NCBI RefSeq assembly: GCF_007744675.1
Contig: NZ_CP036269.1
Coordinates: 310,001 to 374,000, forward strand
Origin: Gimesia alba
GTDB lineage: Bacteria > Planctomycetota > Planctomycetia > Planctomycetales > Planctomycetaceae
Length of the DNA stretch: 64,000 nt
Direction of reading: 5' to 3'
Shown: positions 43,840-52,553 of the stretch, in pieces
Numbering within the stretch: position 1 is the stretch's first letter
Layout: every line of letters starts with the position of its first letter
Notes under the pieces: generated by a model
Told to the model about the DNA's origin: nothing
Seen by the model: the letters and a program-made list of their open reading frames with translations, nothing else
Databases searched by the model: none
Made by a program: the position numbers and the translations under genes

Positions 43840-46800
43840 ATGAACCAATTGGCATTCGTTAAGCGCTTCCTTTGCCTGCTGGGTCTTTTGTTCGCTCTGC
43901 CTCTGGCTGCGAGCCCGTCCTATGCGCAAAAAGAAAAAAGTAGCCAAGCCGCCCCGACCAGTTATCGCGAGCTGATTCTTTCAGACCAGCCGACACTCTA
44001 CTGGAATTTTGAGACACGGGCTCCTGAAGGTTACAGCAGCATTGTCGCGGAGAAAGCAAAAAACGAACCTGTCAAAGCGCTCGTGAGCGGCAAGCTGGCC
44101 AGTCCGGCAGCTGGCCCCCGGCCTTCCGAGTTTCCTCTGTTCGACGCCCAAAATCAGGCCGCCGGATTCAAGGCAGGAGCCGGGTTTCTGCGAGTAGTCG
44201 ATCCGGGGGAAAAAAGCCCATTGGATTTCACCGCCGGCGATGCCATCACAATCGAAGCCTGGGTGAATCTGAATTCGACAAAAGCGGGGCGATTTTCCTA
44301 CATTCTCGGAAAAGGCCGTACGCATCGCAAAGGAGAGGTCCGAGACAATCAGAACTACGGTCTACGGGTGACCGGTTCAGAAATCAGTTTTCTGTTCTGC
44401 ACCGAGCCTGAGAAAAAAGACGAGAAGCCGACCTACCACCGCTGGACTTCAAAGGGGGCCGGCATCAGTGCCCGCAACTGGCACCATCTGGCGCTGACTT
44501 ACACATTTGCGAAAAAGAACAGCCTCAAAGCCTACATTGATGGCAAGTCGGTTTCCGGGAAATGGGATGTGGGCGGCGATACAACGCGGACGCCTGTTGT
44601 TGATAACGATGAAGTCTGGATCGGCTCTTCCATGGGCGGATCAGCCAATAGTTCGCTGGATGGTTTGCTGGACGAAGTCGCCGTCTATCGAAAAGCACTC
44701 TCGGCAAAACAGATCGCGGCTCATTTTAAATTTGTCGCTCCCAAACCAAAGATCGACTGGACGGCGATTCCCAGTGACAGGGTACAAGTGGAAGTCTATG
44801 AAGGGATTCCCGATAAGAAATCCTGGAGCTTCCGCCCGCCCCGTTACGCGGAAACGTTCATGCAACCCCACTTCGCTTTGATTGAAATCCCCAACCGCTA
44901 CTCGGCACGGGGCGTGAAAATTGATCGGCCCGATCCATTCCTGGTCCGGGCAATGTCACGGATGACGCTCCCTAAAGGCAAAAAACGGATTCTGGTTCGT
45001 GCTCGGAATGCGTCGCGGCTGTATATTGACGATAAGCTGGTTGCGGAAACCAATTTCCACAATATTACCAACAGTGGACACGATAATGTCTACGATGTCG
45101 ATCTGAGTCTGGCCCCGAATATTCGTCCGCTGCATCGGGGCGATACCGAAGCCGTCTTTGAATATACAGGCGACGGCAAGCCGCATCGTGTACAGTTTGA
45201 AATGATTGTGGGCGGCTCTAAGCATCGGCCTGATTTCGGAGAAACCGCGGTCTTTATCGGCGATCTCGGCAAAGATTTTCAACTACTGACGCCCTCCGAT
45301 CAGGTGGTGATGCTGACCGATCAGGACTGGTTGTCTTTCGCGCGTCAGTACCGCTACGATCAAATCGCTGTCAATGCGAAACGTCGGCGAGAAGCCTCAG
45401 CGAAAGAGGATCAGTACTGGGACTGGCGGCATAAACTGGCGAAAGAGGAAATTCTGAAACAGCCTCAGATCAAGGTGCCGACAGCATCCGGGGGGCTACG
45501 GGCCAATAACGCCATCGACCAATTCATCAATCGCCGTTTAGTCAAAGAAAAGGCGAAACAGTCTACACATTTGAATGATCTGGCGTTTCTGCGCCGGCTC
45601 TCACTCGATGCCACGGGCACCGTTCCGACGCCTGCGTTCGTCAAGGAATATTTGGCCCAGAGTCCGAAATCACGTCGATCTTTTGCGATCGATCGTTTGA
45701 TCAATGATCCCACCTGGGCCGATAACTGGGTTGGTTACTGGCAGGATGTGCTGGCAGAGAACCCCAATATCTTGAATCCGACTTTGAATAATACCGGTCC
45801 CTTTCGCTGGTGGATTCACGAGTCGTTTTACGACAACAAACCCTTCGATCGTTTCCTCACCGAACTGGTGATGATGGAAGGCAGCAAATACTTCGGCGGG
45901 CCGGCCGGCTTCGAAATGGCATCGCAGAATGATGCGCCGATGGCGGCGAAAGCCCACATTGTCGGTCAGGCCTTCCTCGGTCTGAACATGAAGTGTGCCC
46001 GCTGTCATGACGCGCCATTCCATGATTTCAAACAACGCGACCTCTTCAGCCTGGCGGCGATGCTCAAGCGGTCGTCGCAAGGCGTTCCTAAAACCAGTTC
46101 CATTCCCGGCTTCGATCCGAAATCAAACTCAATGCTGGTCTCGGTCACACTGCTGCCGGGAGAAAAAGTCACGCCCCAATGGACGTTTGAAGAACTGGTC
46201 AAGCCCGGCAAATTTCCGGAAAATTATATCCGTTCTTCCAAGGATACGCGCGAAGAACTGGCGGCGATTATAACGGCTCCTCAGAATGAACGTTTTGCGA
46301 ATGTCATTGTGAACCGGGTCTGGAAGCGGTACCTGGGGCATGGTCTGGTCGAACCGGTCGATGACTGGGATGGTCAAGAACCTTCACATCCCGAGCTGCT
46401 CAAATATCTCTCGCAGCAGTTCGTACTACACGGCTATGACTTAAAGTATCTGGCACGTCTGATTTTTGAGTCAGACCTGTATCAGCGGCAGGCGACCATT
46501 GACATTGCAAAAATTGAATCACTGGTTGATTCTACCTACAATTTTGCATCTCCGGTTTTACGCCGCATGGAAGCTGAGCAGATTGTGGATTCCCTGTTTG
46601 TGATCTGCGGAAAGCCACTGGATGCCGGCCGGATGTGTATCGACATTGATGGCGCTCGCAGTTATCGCAATTCGCTCGACTTGGGAACGCCGCGACGTGC
46701 GTGGCAGTTTACATCTCCATCCAATGAGCGGGATCGCCCCAGTCTGGCGCTGCCGTTTGGGCAGCCCTTTATTACGTTGATGAAAACCTTTGGCTGGCGG

Positions 46801-47280
46801 GATACACGTCAGAATCCGATTACGACGCGCGAGTACACAGCGACTGCATTACAGCCAGCCATTCTCGCCAATGGCCTGTTAGGGCAGCGTTTCACCCGGC
46901 TTTCCGATGACAGCGCTTTCACAGAACTCGCGTTACAGAATCAGCCGCTCGAAGCGTTGATTCAAGAAACCGTGATGAAAACACTGACACGTGATCCGAC
47001 GGCCGAGGAACGCAAAATGTTTTCAGAGCTGTTGAATCCTGGTTACGCGGAGCGGGTGAATCCGCAGGCCGAAATCGTCAGCCGTGAGCGGTTGCCGCGA
47101 AACCTGGTGGGCTGGTCAAACCATGTGAGCCCCCGGGCCAACGAAGTCAAAGTCGAACTTGAAGTCGCTGTCAAAAAAGGGGACCCACCGACCAGACGCC
47201 TGAAAGAGGAATGGCGGACTCGCTATGAAGACATGCTCTGGACCTTGTTGAACTCACCAGAATTTATTTTCGTCCCTTAG
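43840..47280 (+). CDS. Giant secreted LamG/PSCyt2/PSD1 protein, first copy
   Basis: A 1146-residue exported protein. Signal peptide 1-29 (cut near SPSYAQ). A LamG/concanavalin-like domain (about 126-297; TIEAWVNLNS, NWHHLALTYTF, VWIGSSMGG) is followed by a PA14-like beta domain (about 310-480). Next is a PSCyt2/DUF1549 domain (about 560-790; DWADNW-like motif, GPFRWWIHESFYDNKPFDRF) with haem-type C719-A-R-C722-H, then PSD1/DUF1553 (about 800-1130; NRVWKRYLGHGLVEPVDDW, SPVLRRMEAEQIVDSLF). The CARCH motif suggests covalent haem c, but no electron partner is visible. Such proteins are abundant in planctomycetes and are often thought to act on complex polysaccharides. A near-identical paralogue and a DUF1501 gene follow. 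Confidence 0.88.
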   Translation: MNQLAFVKRFLCLLGLLFALPLAASPSYAQKEKSSQAAPTSYRELILSDQPTLYWNFETRAPEGYSSIVAEKAKNEPVKALVSGKLASPAAGPRPSEFPLFDAQNQAAGFKAGAGFLRVVDPGEKSPLDFTAGDAITIEAWVNLNSTKAGRFSYILGKGRTHRKGEVRDNQNYGLRVTGSEISFLFCTEPEKKDEKPTYHRWTSKGAGISARNWHHLALTYTFAKKNSLKAYIDGKSVSGKWDVGGDTTRTPVVDNDEVWIGSSMGGSANSSLDGLLDEVAVYRKALSAKQIAAHFKFVAPKPKIDWTAIPSDRVQVEVYEGIPDKKSWSFRPPRYAETFMQPHFALIEIPNRYSARGVKIDRPDPFLVRAMSRMTLPKGKKRILVRARNASRLYIDDKLVAETNFHNITNSGHDNVYDVDLSLAPNIRPLHRGDTEAVFEYTGDGKPHRVQFEMIVGGSKHRPDFGETAVFIGDLGKDFQLLTPSDQVVMLTDQDWLSFARQYRYDQIAVNAKRRREASAKEDQYWDWRHKLAKEEILKQPQIKVPTASGGLRANNAIDQFINRRLVKEKAKQSTHLNDLAFLRRLSLDATGTVPTPAFVKEYLAQSPKSRRSFAIDRLINDPTWADNWVGYWQDVLAENPNILNPTLNNTGPFRWWIHESFYDNKPFDRFLTELVMMEGSKYFGGPAGFEMASQNDAPMAAKAHIVGQAFLGLNMKCARCHDAPFHDFKQRDLFSLAAMLKRSSQGVPKTSSIPGFDPKSNSMLVSVTLLPGEKVTPQWTFEELVKPGKFPENYIRSSKDTREELAAIITAPQNERFANVIVNRVWKRYLGHGLVEPVDDWDGQEPSHPELLKYLSQQFVLHGYDLKYLARLIFESDLYQRQATIDIAKIESLVDSTYNFASPVLRRMEAEQIVDSLFVICGKPLDAGRMCIDIDGARSYRNSLDLGTPRRAWQFTSPSNERDRPSLALPFGQPFITLMKTFGWRDTRQNPITTREYTATALQPAILANGLLGQRFTRLSDDSAFTELALQNQPLEALIQETVMKTLTRDPTAEERKMFSELLNPGYAERVNPQAEIVSRERLPRNLVGWSNHVSPRANEVKVELEVAVKKGDPPTRRLKEEWRTRYEDMLWTLLNSPEFIFVP

Positions 47281-47373
47281 TCAAAATCTGATCCGAATAA
47301 ATCGTAAATTGGGACATTAGGAATCTAGTCGAGGCTATTTTGCCATACATAAATGTGTCCAGATAAAGCAGAA

Positions 47374-47547
47374 TCTCACAAAAAGAGGGGTTCCCTCACA
47401 ATAATTTTACAAATTCCCCAATCAGGTGATAATTTGGAGTGAGATCAGCGGGGGCTTCGGTATATTCTTATAGATCACGATTTATATAAATGTGGCATCC
47501 TTGTGTACAGTATTGTTTGTGGGTCGGAAATGTCCGGTTCTCACAAA
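47374..47547 (+). promoter_or_regulatory. Upstream control module, copy B
   Basis: Second copy of the module: TCTCACAAAAAGAGGGG (47374-47390), GTGAGATCA (47439-47447), TATATT (47461-47466), TAGATCACG (47471-47479), and leader hairpin TTTGTG/CACAAA (47516-47521 and 47542-47547), then AACTCGCCTGCT. TATATT again lies exactly 143 bases before the ATG, and GTGAGATCA exactly 165 bases before. The hairpin's closing pair is G-C here and C-G in copy A, a compensatory change. Flanking bases differ, so conservation is selective. It occupies most of the 323-base gap between the paralogues. Confidence 0.6.
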
Positions 47548-47603
47548 ACTCGCCTGCTGTGATATCTCTTCCGAGAACCTGAATTTATCTGGAATTGCCT
47601 GCT

Positions 47604-50600
47604 ATGAACTATTTGGCATTCGTTAAGAGTTCCTGCTCCCTCCTGATTGTTTCGCTCGCCCTGCCTCTATTCTCGAGCCTGTCAGTCGCCGCCGAAAAAC
47701 CAAAACCAGCGAAAAAAGCACCCGCGACTTACAGCGAGCTGATCCTTTCCGAAAAACCAGTCGCTTATTGGAGCTTCGAACAACGATCCAAAGAGGGTTA
47801 CGTGGGCGTTCAAGCCGCTCCGAAGAAAGCGGGGCCCGTGATGGCACTGGAAAGTGGCAAGCTCGCTGAAGCAGCCGCTGGTCCGCGTCCTTCTGAGTTC
47901 CCGCTCTTCAGTTCAAAAAATCAGGCGGCTCACTTCAAACCGGGTGCAGGCTATCTCCGCGTTGTCGATCCAGGCGAGAAAAGTTTCCTCGATTTCACCG
48001 CCGGGGATGAGATCACGCTCGAAGCCTGGGTGAACCTCAACTCAACTCAGTCCGGACGACATTATTATATTATCGGCAAAGGCCGCACGGGCCGCAAAGG
48101 ATTTGCCCGCGATAATCAGAACTACGGCTTGCGAGTGACCGGTTCTGAAATCAGCTTTCTGTTTCGAGGCAATCCGGACAAGAAAGACGTCAAACCAAAT
48201 TTCCACCGCTGGACCTCCAAAGGGGCTGGCATCAGTGCCCGCAATTGGCATCACGTCGCTGTGACTTACACGTTTGGAAAAAAGAAAAGTCTCAAAGCGT
48301 ATGTCGATGGTCAAGCAATCTCCGGGAAATGGGATATGGGCGGCGATACAACGATCGCTCCCGTCGTCGATAATGATGAGGTCTGGATCGGTTCTTCCAT
48401 GGGAGGCTCGGCGAACAGCTCCTTCGATGGTCTGATGGATGAACTCGCCCTGTATCGTAAGGTGCTCTCGGCAAAACAGATTGCCGCTCATTTTAAATAC
48501 GTTGCCCCCAAGCCCCGCATCGATTGGACCGCCGTTCCCTCTGATCGGGTTCAGGTTGATATCTACGAAGGCATTCCCAATCGGAAGTCCTGGAGCTTCC
48601 GTCCCCCTCGTTATGCGGAAACATTCACACAACCACATTTCGCTTTGATTGAAATTCCCAATCGCTATTCTGAGCGAGGCGTGAAAGTGGATCGCCCTGA
48701 TCCGTTTCTGGTTCGTGCCATGTCAAACATGAACATTCCCAAAGGGAAAAAACGGATTTTGATTCGCGCCCGCAATGCATCGCGGCTGTATATAGACGAC
48801 ACACTGATCGCCGAAACGGGCTTCCATAAAATTTCCGGCAGTGCTCACGGTAAAGTCTTTGAAGTCGATCGCAGCCTGGCGCCGAATATTCGCCCTCTGC
48901 ATCGAGGCGATACCGAAAAAGTCGTTGAATACGCCGGCGATGGCAAACCGCATCGCGTCCGCTTTGAAATGATTGTCGGCGGTTCCAGCCATCGGCCTGA
49001 TTTCGGCGAAACTGCGGTCTTCATCGGTGACCCTGAAAAAGATTTCCAGTTACTGACGACAACCGATGAGGTCGTCATGCTCACAGACAAAGACTGGCTC
49101 CCCTTCGAACGCCAGTACCGCTACGACATGATCGCTGTCAACGCAGAGCATCGCAGAAAAGCGGCTGCCAAAGAAGACAAGTACTGGGACTGGCGTCACA
49201 AGCTTGCCAAAGCAGAAACGCTCAAGCAGCCGCAGGTGAAAGCGCCCTCTGCTTCGAAAGGTCTGCGTGCCAATAATGCCATCGATCATTTCATCAATCG
49301 ACGTCTGGCAAAAGAGAAAGCCGCGCAATCACCTTTACTGGATGATCTCGCCTTCTTGCGACGTCTCTCAATTGATACCACAGGCACCGTACCTTCGCCT
49401 GAACTGGTTCAGGAGTATCTGGCTCAAAAACCGGAAGCCCGCCGTGCTTTTGCGATTGAGCGTTTGATCAATGATCCCGCCTGGGCTGACAACTGGGTGG
49501 GCTACTGGCAGGACGTGCTGGCTGAGAATCCCAATATTGTGAATCCAACCTTGAACAATACCGGACCATTCCGCTGGTGGATTCACGAATCGTTTTACGA
49601 TAATAAACCTTTCGATCGTTTCCTGACCGAACTGGTTATGATGGAAGGCAGTAAATACTTTGGTGGTCCTGCCGGATTTGAAATGGCATCGCAGAACGAC
49701 GCACCGATGGCAGCCAAAGCACACATCGTAGGCCAGACGTTCCTGGGCTTGAATATGAAATGTGCCCGCTGCCACGATGCACCGTTTCACGATTTCAAAC
49801 AACGTGATTTGTTCAGCCTGGCGGCGATGCTCAAACGATCTTCGCAAGGAGTTCCCAAAACCAGTTCGATTCCCGGGTTTGATCCGAAATCCAATTCGAT
49901 GCTGGTCTCGGTCACCTTATTACCAGGCGAAAACGTCTCACCCAAATGGACCTTTGAAAAACTGGTTAAGCCCGGCAAGTTTCCGGAGAACTATTTGCGG
50001 TCATCCAAGGACACTCGCGAACAACTGGCGGCGATTATTACTTCTCCGCAGAATGAGCGATTTGCGAATGTCATTGTCAACCGGATCTGGAAACGCTATC
50101 TCGGTCAGGGACTGGTCGAACCCGTTGATGACTGGGATGGTCAGGAACCATCACATCCGGAATTGCTCAAATACCTCTCACAACAGTTTGTGATTCATGG
50201 GTATGATTTAAAGTACATATCGCGACTGATTTTTGAATCTGATCTGTATCAGCGACAGGCGGCAACCGACATTGCAAAAATTGAATCACTCATTGATTCC
50301 ACCTACAATTTTGCCTCCCCGGTTCTACGCCGCATGGAAGCAGAGCAGATTGTGGATTCACTGTTTGCGATTTGCGGAAAACCACTGGACGCCGGCCGGA
50401 TGTGTATCGACATCGATGGCTCGCGGGATTATCACAGTTCACTTGATCTGGGAACGCCGCGTCGTGCCTGGCAGTTTACTTCGCCTTCCAATGAACGCGA
50501 TCGTCCCAGTCTGGCACTGCCGTTTGGACAGCCATTTATTACCTTGCTGAAAACATTCGGCTGGCGGGATACACGACAGAATCCGGTAACCGTTCGCGAG

Positions 50601-51047
50601 TACACATCGACGGCGCTGCAGCCGGCGATTCTCGCCAATGGCGTGATCGGCAAACGTTTCACACGACTTTCTGACGATAGTGATTTCACAAACCTGGCAT
50701 TAAAGGATCAGTCTGTTGATGAATTAGTCAAGCAGACGGTAATGAAAACACTCACCCGCGAACCGACCGACAGTGAGATGAAAATGTTCGTCGAACTCTT
50801 GAAACCGGGTTATGCCGAGCGTGTGAATACGAATGCTCAGATTGTGAGTCGCGAACCACTGCCACGGAATCTGGTGGGTTGGTCAAACCATTTGAGCCCT
50901 CGTGCCAACGAGATCAAAGTCGAACTGCAGGAAGCCGTCAAACAAGGTGATCCACCAACACAGCGTCTACAAGACGATTGGCGGAATCGCTATGAAGATA
51001 TGCTCTGGACTCTATTGAATTCGCCGGAATTTGTCTTTGTTCCATAA
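47604..51047 (+). CDS. Giant secreted LamG/PSCyt2/PSD1 protein, second copy
   Basis: A 1147-residue paralogue of the preceding gene with identical architecture: signal peptide, a short Lys/Pro-rich stretch, LamG, PA14-like, PSCyt2 with C720-A-R-C723-H, and PSD1. ATG at 47604 aligns with the first copy's start; an in-frame TTG nine bases earlier is ignored. The proteins are nearly identical through the PSCyt2 core, whereas the DNA differs at many third codon positions, so the duplication is old and the protein is under strong selection. The copies diverge most in the N-terminal 120 and C-terminal 150 residues. The DUF1501 gene follows after 68 bases and is probably co-transcribed. Confidence 0.88.
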   Translation: MNYLAFVKSSCSLLIVSLALPLFSSLSVAAEKPKPAKKAPATYSELILSEKPVAYWSFEQRSKEGYVGVQAAPKKAGPVMALESGKLAEAAAGPRPSEFPLFSSKNQAAHFKPGAGYLRVVDPGEKSFLDFTAGDEITLEAWVNLNSTQSGRHYYIIGKGRTGRKGFARDNQNYGLRVTGSEISFLFRGNPDKKDVKPNFHRWTSKGAGISARNWHHVAVTYTFGKKKSLKAYVDGQAISGKWDMGGDTTIAPVVDNDEVWIGSSMGGSANSSFDGLMDELALYRKVLSAKQIAAHFKYVAPKPRIDWTAVPSDRVQVDIYEGIPNRKSWSFRPPRYAETFTQPHFALIEIPNRYSERGVKVDRPDPFLVRAMSNMNIPKGKKRILIRARNASRLYIDDTLIAETGFHKISGSAHGKVFEVDRSLAPNIRPLHRGDTEKVVEYAGDGKPHRVRFEMIVGGSSHRPDFGETAVFIGDPEKDFQLLTTTDEVVMLTDKDWLPFERQYRYDMIAVNAEHRRKAAAKEDKYWDWRHKLAKAETLKQPQVKAPSASKGLRANNAIDHFINRRLAKEKAAQSPLLDDLAFLRRLSIDTTGTVPSPELVQEYLAQKPEARRAFAIERLINDPAWADNWVGYWQDVLAENPNIVNPTLNNTGPFRWWIHESFYDNKPFDRFLTELVMMEGSKYFGGPAGFEMASQNDAPMAAKAHIVGQTFLGLNMKCARCHDAPFHDFKQRDLFSLAAMLKRSSQGVPKTSSIPGFDPKSNSMLVSVTLLPGENVSPKWTFEKLVKPGKFPENYLRSSKDTREQLAAIITSPQNERFANVIVNRIWKRYLGQGLVEPVDDWDGQEPSHPELLKYLSQQFVIHGYDLKYISRLIFESDLYQRQAATDIAKIESLIDSTYNFASPVLRRMEAEQIVDSLFAICGKPLDAGRMCIDIDGSRDYHSSLDLGTPRRAWQFTSPSNERDRPSLALPFGQPFITLLKTFGWRDTRQNPVTVREYTSTALQPAILANGVIGKRFTRLSDDSDFTNLALKDQSVDELVKQTVMKTLTREPTDSEMKMFVELLKPGYAERVNTNAQIVSREPLPRNLVGWSNHLSPRANEIKVELQEAVKQGDPPTQRLQDDWRNRYEDMLWTLLNSPEFVFVP

Positions 51048-51115
51048 TGCTTAAAATGATTGTCATGAAAATAAACTGATTTAGTACACCTTTTCAAAAT
51101 AAATAAGAGCGCATC

Positions 51116-52453
51116 ATGAACGAATTTCATTCAACACGTCGCGATTTTTTACGACAGGCTTCTGTGACCGGCCTGGCAGCTTCCGCCTTGGGAACTCCCT
51201 GGCAGCAACTGCTGGCGGCTGAAAAGCATGGAACAAAACACGGGGCTAAAAAACAGCCGATCCCCGTCGGTAAAGCAGAACATTGTATCATGATCTGGCT
51301 GGGTGGCGGTTCCTGCCATATCGATACCTGGGATCCGAAACGAAAAGGAGATGCGAAAGCAAAGAAGGCTGGTTCTTATTACGATCCGATTCCAACTGCG
51401 ATCAAAGGTACCGATGTTTGTGAGCATCTTTCCAAATGCGCACCGATTCTGGATCGATTCAACATTGTCCGTAGCGTGCATCACGAAGTGATCGACGAAC
51501 ACGCGGCCGCGACAAACCGCATGCACACCGGTCGGCCTACGACTGGCACGATTACGTATCCTTCTGTTGGTTCGGTTGTTGCTCATAAACGAGGCGCGGC
51601 CAGCGAGCACGCTCCCGCCTATGTGCTCATCGGTTATCCTAACGTGACCCGTGGCCCCGGATTTCTGGGCAGCAAAGCCGGCTATGTCTATCTGACCGAT
51701 ACAAACGCAGGTCCCAGTGGTTTCACACGATCATCCCGCGTGAATCAAAGTCGGCAAGACCGCCGCGAACGTCTGCTGGCAAAAATGCGGGCCGAGTACC
51801 GTCAGAAAAGTGTGGGCGGACAGACGATTCAGGATTACGATCAATCGGTGGCCGAAGCGCTGCGTCTGTCAGGTCCCGAATTCATGAAAGTCTTCCAGCT
51901 GGGCAATGAAAAAAGTGACCTGCGAAACGCCTATGGCGGTGAGTTCGGCCAACGTTGTCTGCTCTCACGACGGTTGATCCAGTCCGGCGTGCGATTCATC
52001 GAAGTCTCACACAACCTGAACTTCGTGAATGGAACCGGCTGGGATACCCATAACGACGGCCAGCTGAATCAGCATCTGTTGATTAAAGAGCTGGACAGTG
52101 CCTTGTCTGCACTGGTGCTCGACCTGGAGCAACAAAAACTGCTCGACAAAACATTGATTGTCGTGGCTTCCGAGTTCGGTCGCCCCGCCTCATTCGATTC
52201 CGGCGGAGGCCGCGGTCATCAATCCAAAGCCTTCAGCGTCGTGCTGGCAGGCGGCGGTTTGCAGAACGGAAAAACCATCGGCGAAACCGATGAACTGGGA
52301 GCCAAGATCGTTTCCCGGCCCGTTTCCGTACCCGATCTGCATGCAACCATTTACGCTGCACTGGGAATCGATCCGACCGAAGAACTCTTCTCCGGCGATC
52401 GCCCCGTGCCAATCACCGATATGGGAGATCCTGTTCGCGAACTGTTCGGTTAA
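51116..52453 (+). CDS. Tat-exported DUF1501 protein
   Basis: A 445-residue protein of the DUF1501 family, related to the alkaline phosphatase/sulfatase fold. The N-terminus TRRDFLRQASVTGLAASALG is a twin-arginine signal (R8-R9), so it should be exported folded. Conserved patches include MIWLGGGSCHIDTWDPK, SVHHEVIDEHAAATNRM, GWDTHNDGQLNQH and VVASEFGRPASFDSGGGRGH. DUF1501 genes routinely follow PSD1/DUF1553 genes in planctomycetes, implying a shared extracytoplasmic task. The enzymatic reaction is not established. The gene ends 18 bases before a strong terminator that closes the unit. Confidence 0.9.
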   Translation: MNEFHSTRRDFLRQASVTGLAASALGTPWQQLLAAEKHGTKHGAKKQPIPVGKAEHCIMIWLGGGSCHIDTWDPKRKGDAKAKKAGSYYDPIPTAIKGTDVCEHLSKCAPILDRFNIVRSVHHEVIDEHAAATNRMHTGRPTTGTITYPSVGSVVAHKRGAASEHAPAYVLIGYPNVTRGPGFLGSKAGYVYLTDTNAGPSGFTRSSRVNQSRQDRRERLLAKMRAEYRQKSVGGQTIQDYDQSVAEALRLSGPEFMKVFQLGNEKSDLRNAYGGEFGQRCLLSRRLIQSGVRFIEVSHNLNFVNGTGWDTHNDGQLNQHLLIKELDSALSALVLDLEQQKLLDKTLIVVASEFGRPASFDSGGGRGHQSKAFSVVLAGGGLQNGKTIGETDELGAKIVSRPVSVPDLHATIYAALGIDPTEELFSGDRPVPITDMGDPVRELFG

Positions 52454-52471
52454 TTCAGTTACAAAATATTC

Positions 52472-52514
52472 AAAGGCGGGTTGCTGTCAACTGGATGGTA
52501 ACTCGCCTTTTTTT
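52472..52514 (+). terminator. Intrinsic terminator after DUF1501 gene
   Basis: An 11-base stem with one G-U pair (AAAGGCGGGTT, 52472-52482, with AACTCGCCTTT, 52500-52510), 17-base loop, then a T-run of seven (52508-52514). Confidence 0.9.
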
Positions 52515-52553
52515 GTGCCTGCGATACAGAATTGAGTTACGATAAGCTCACTA

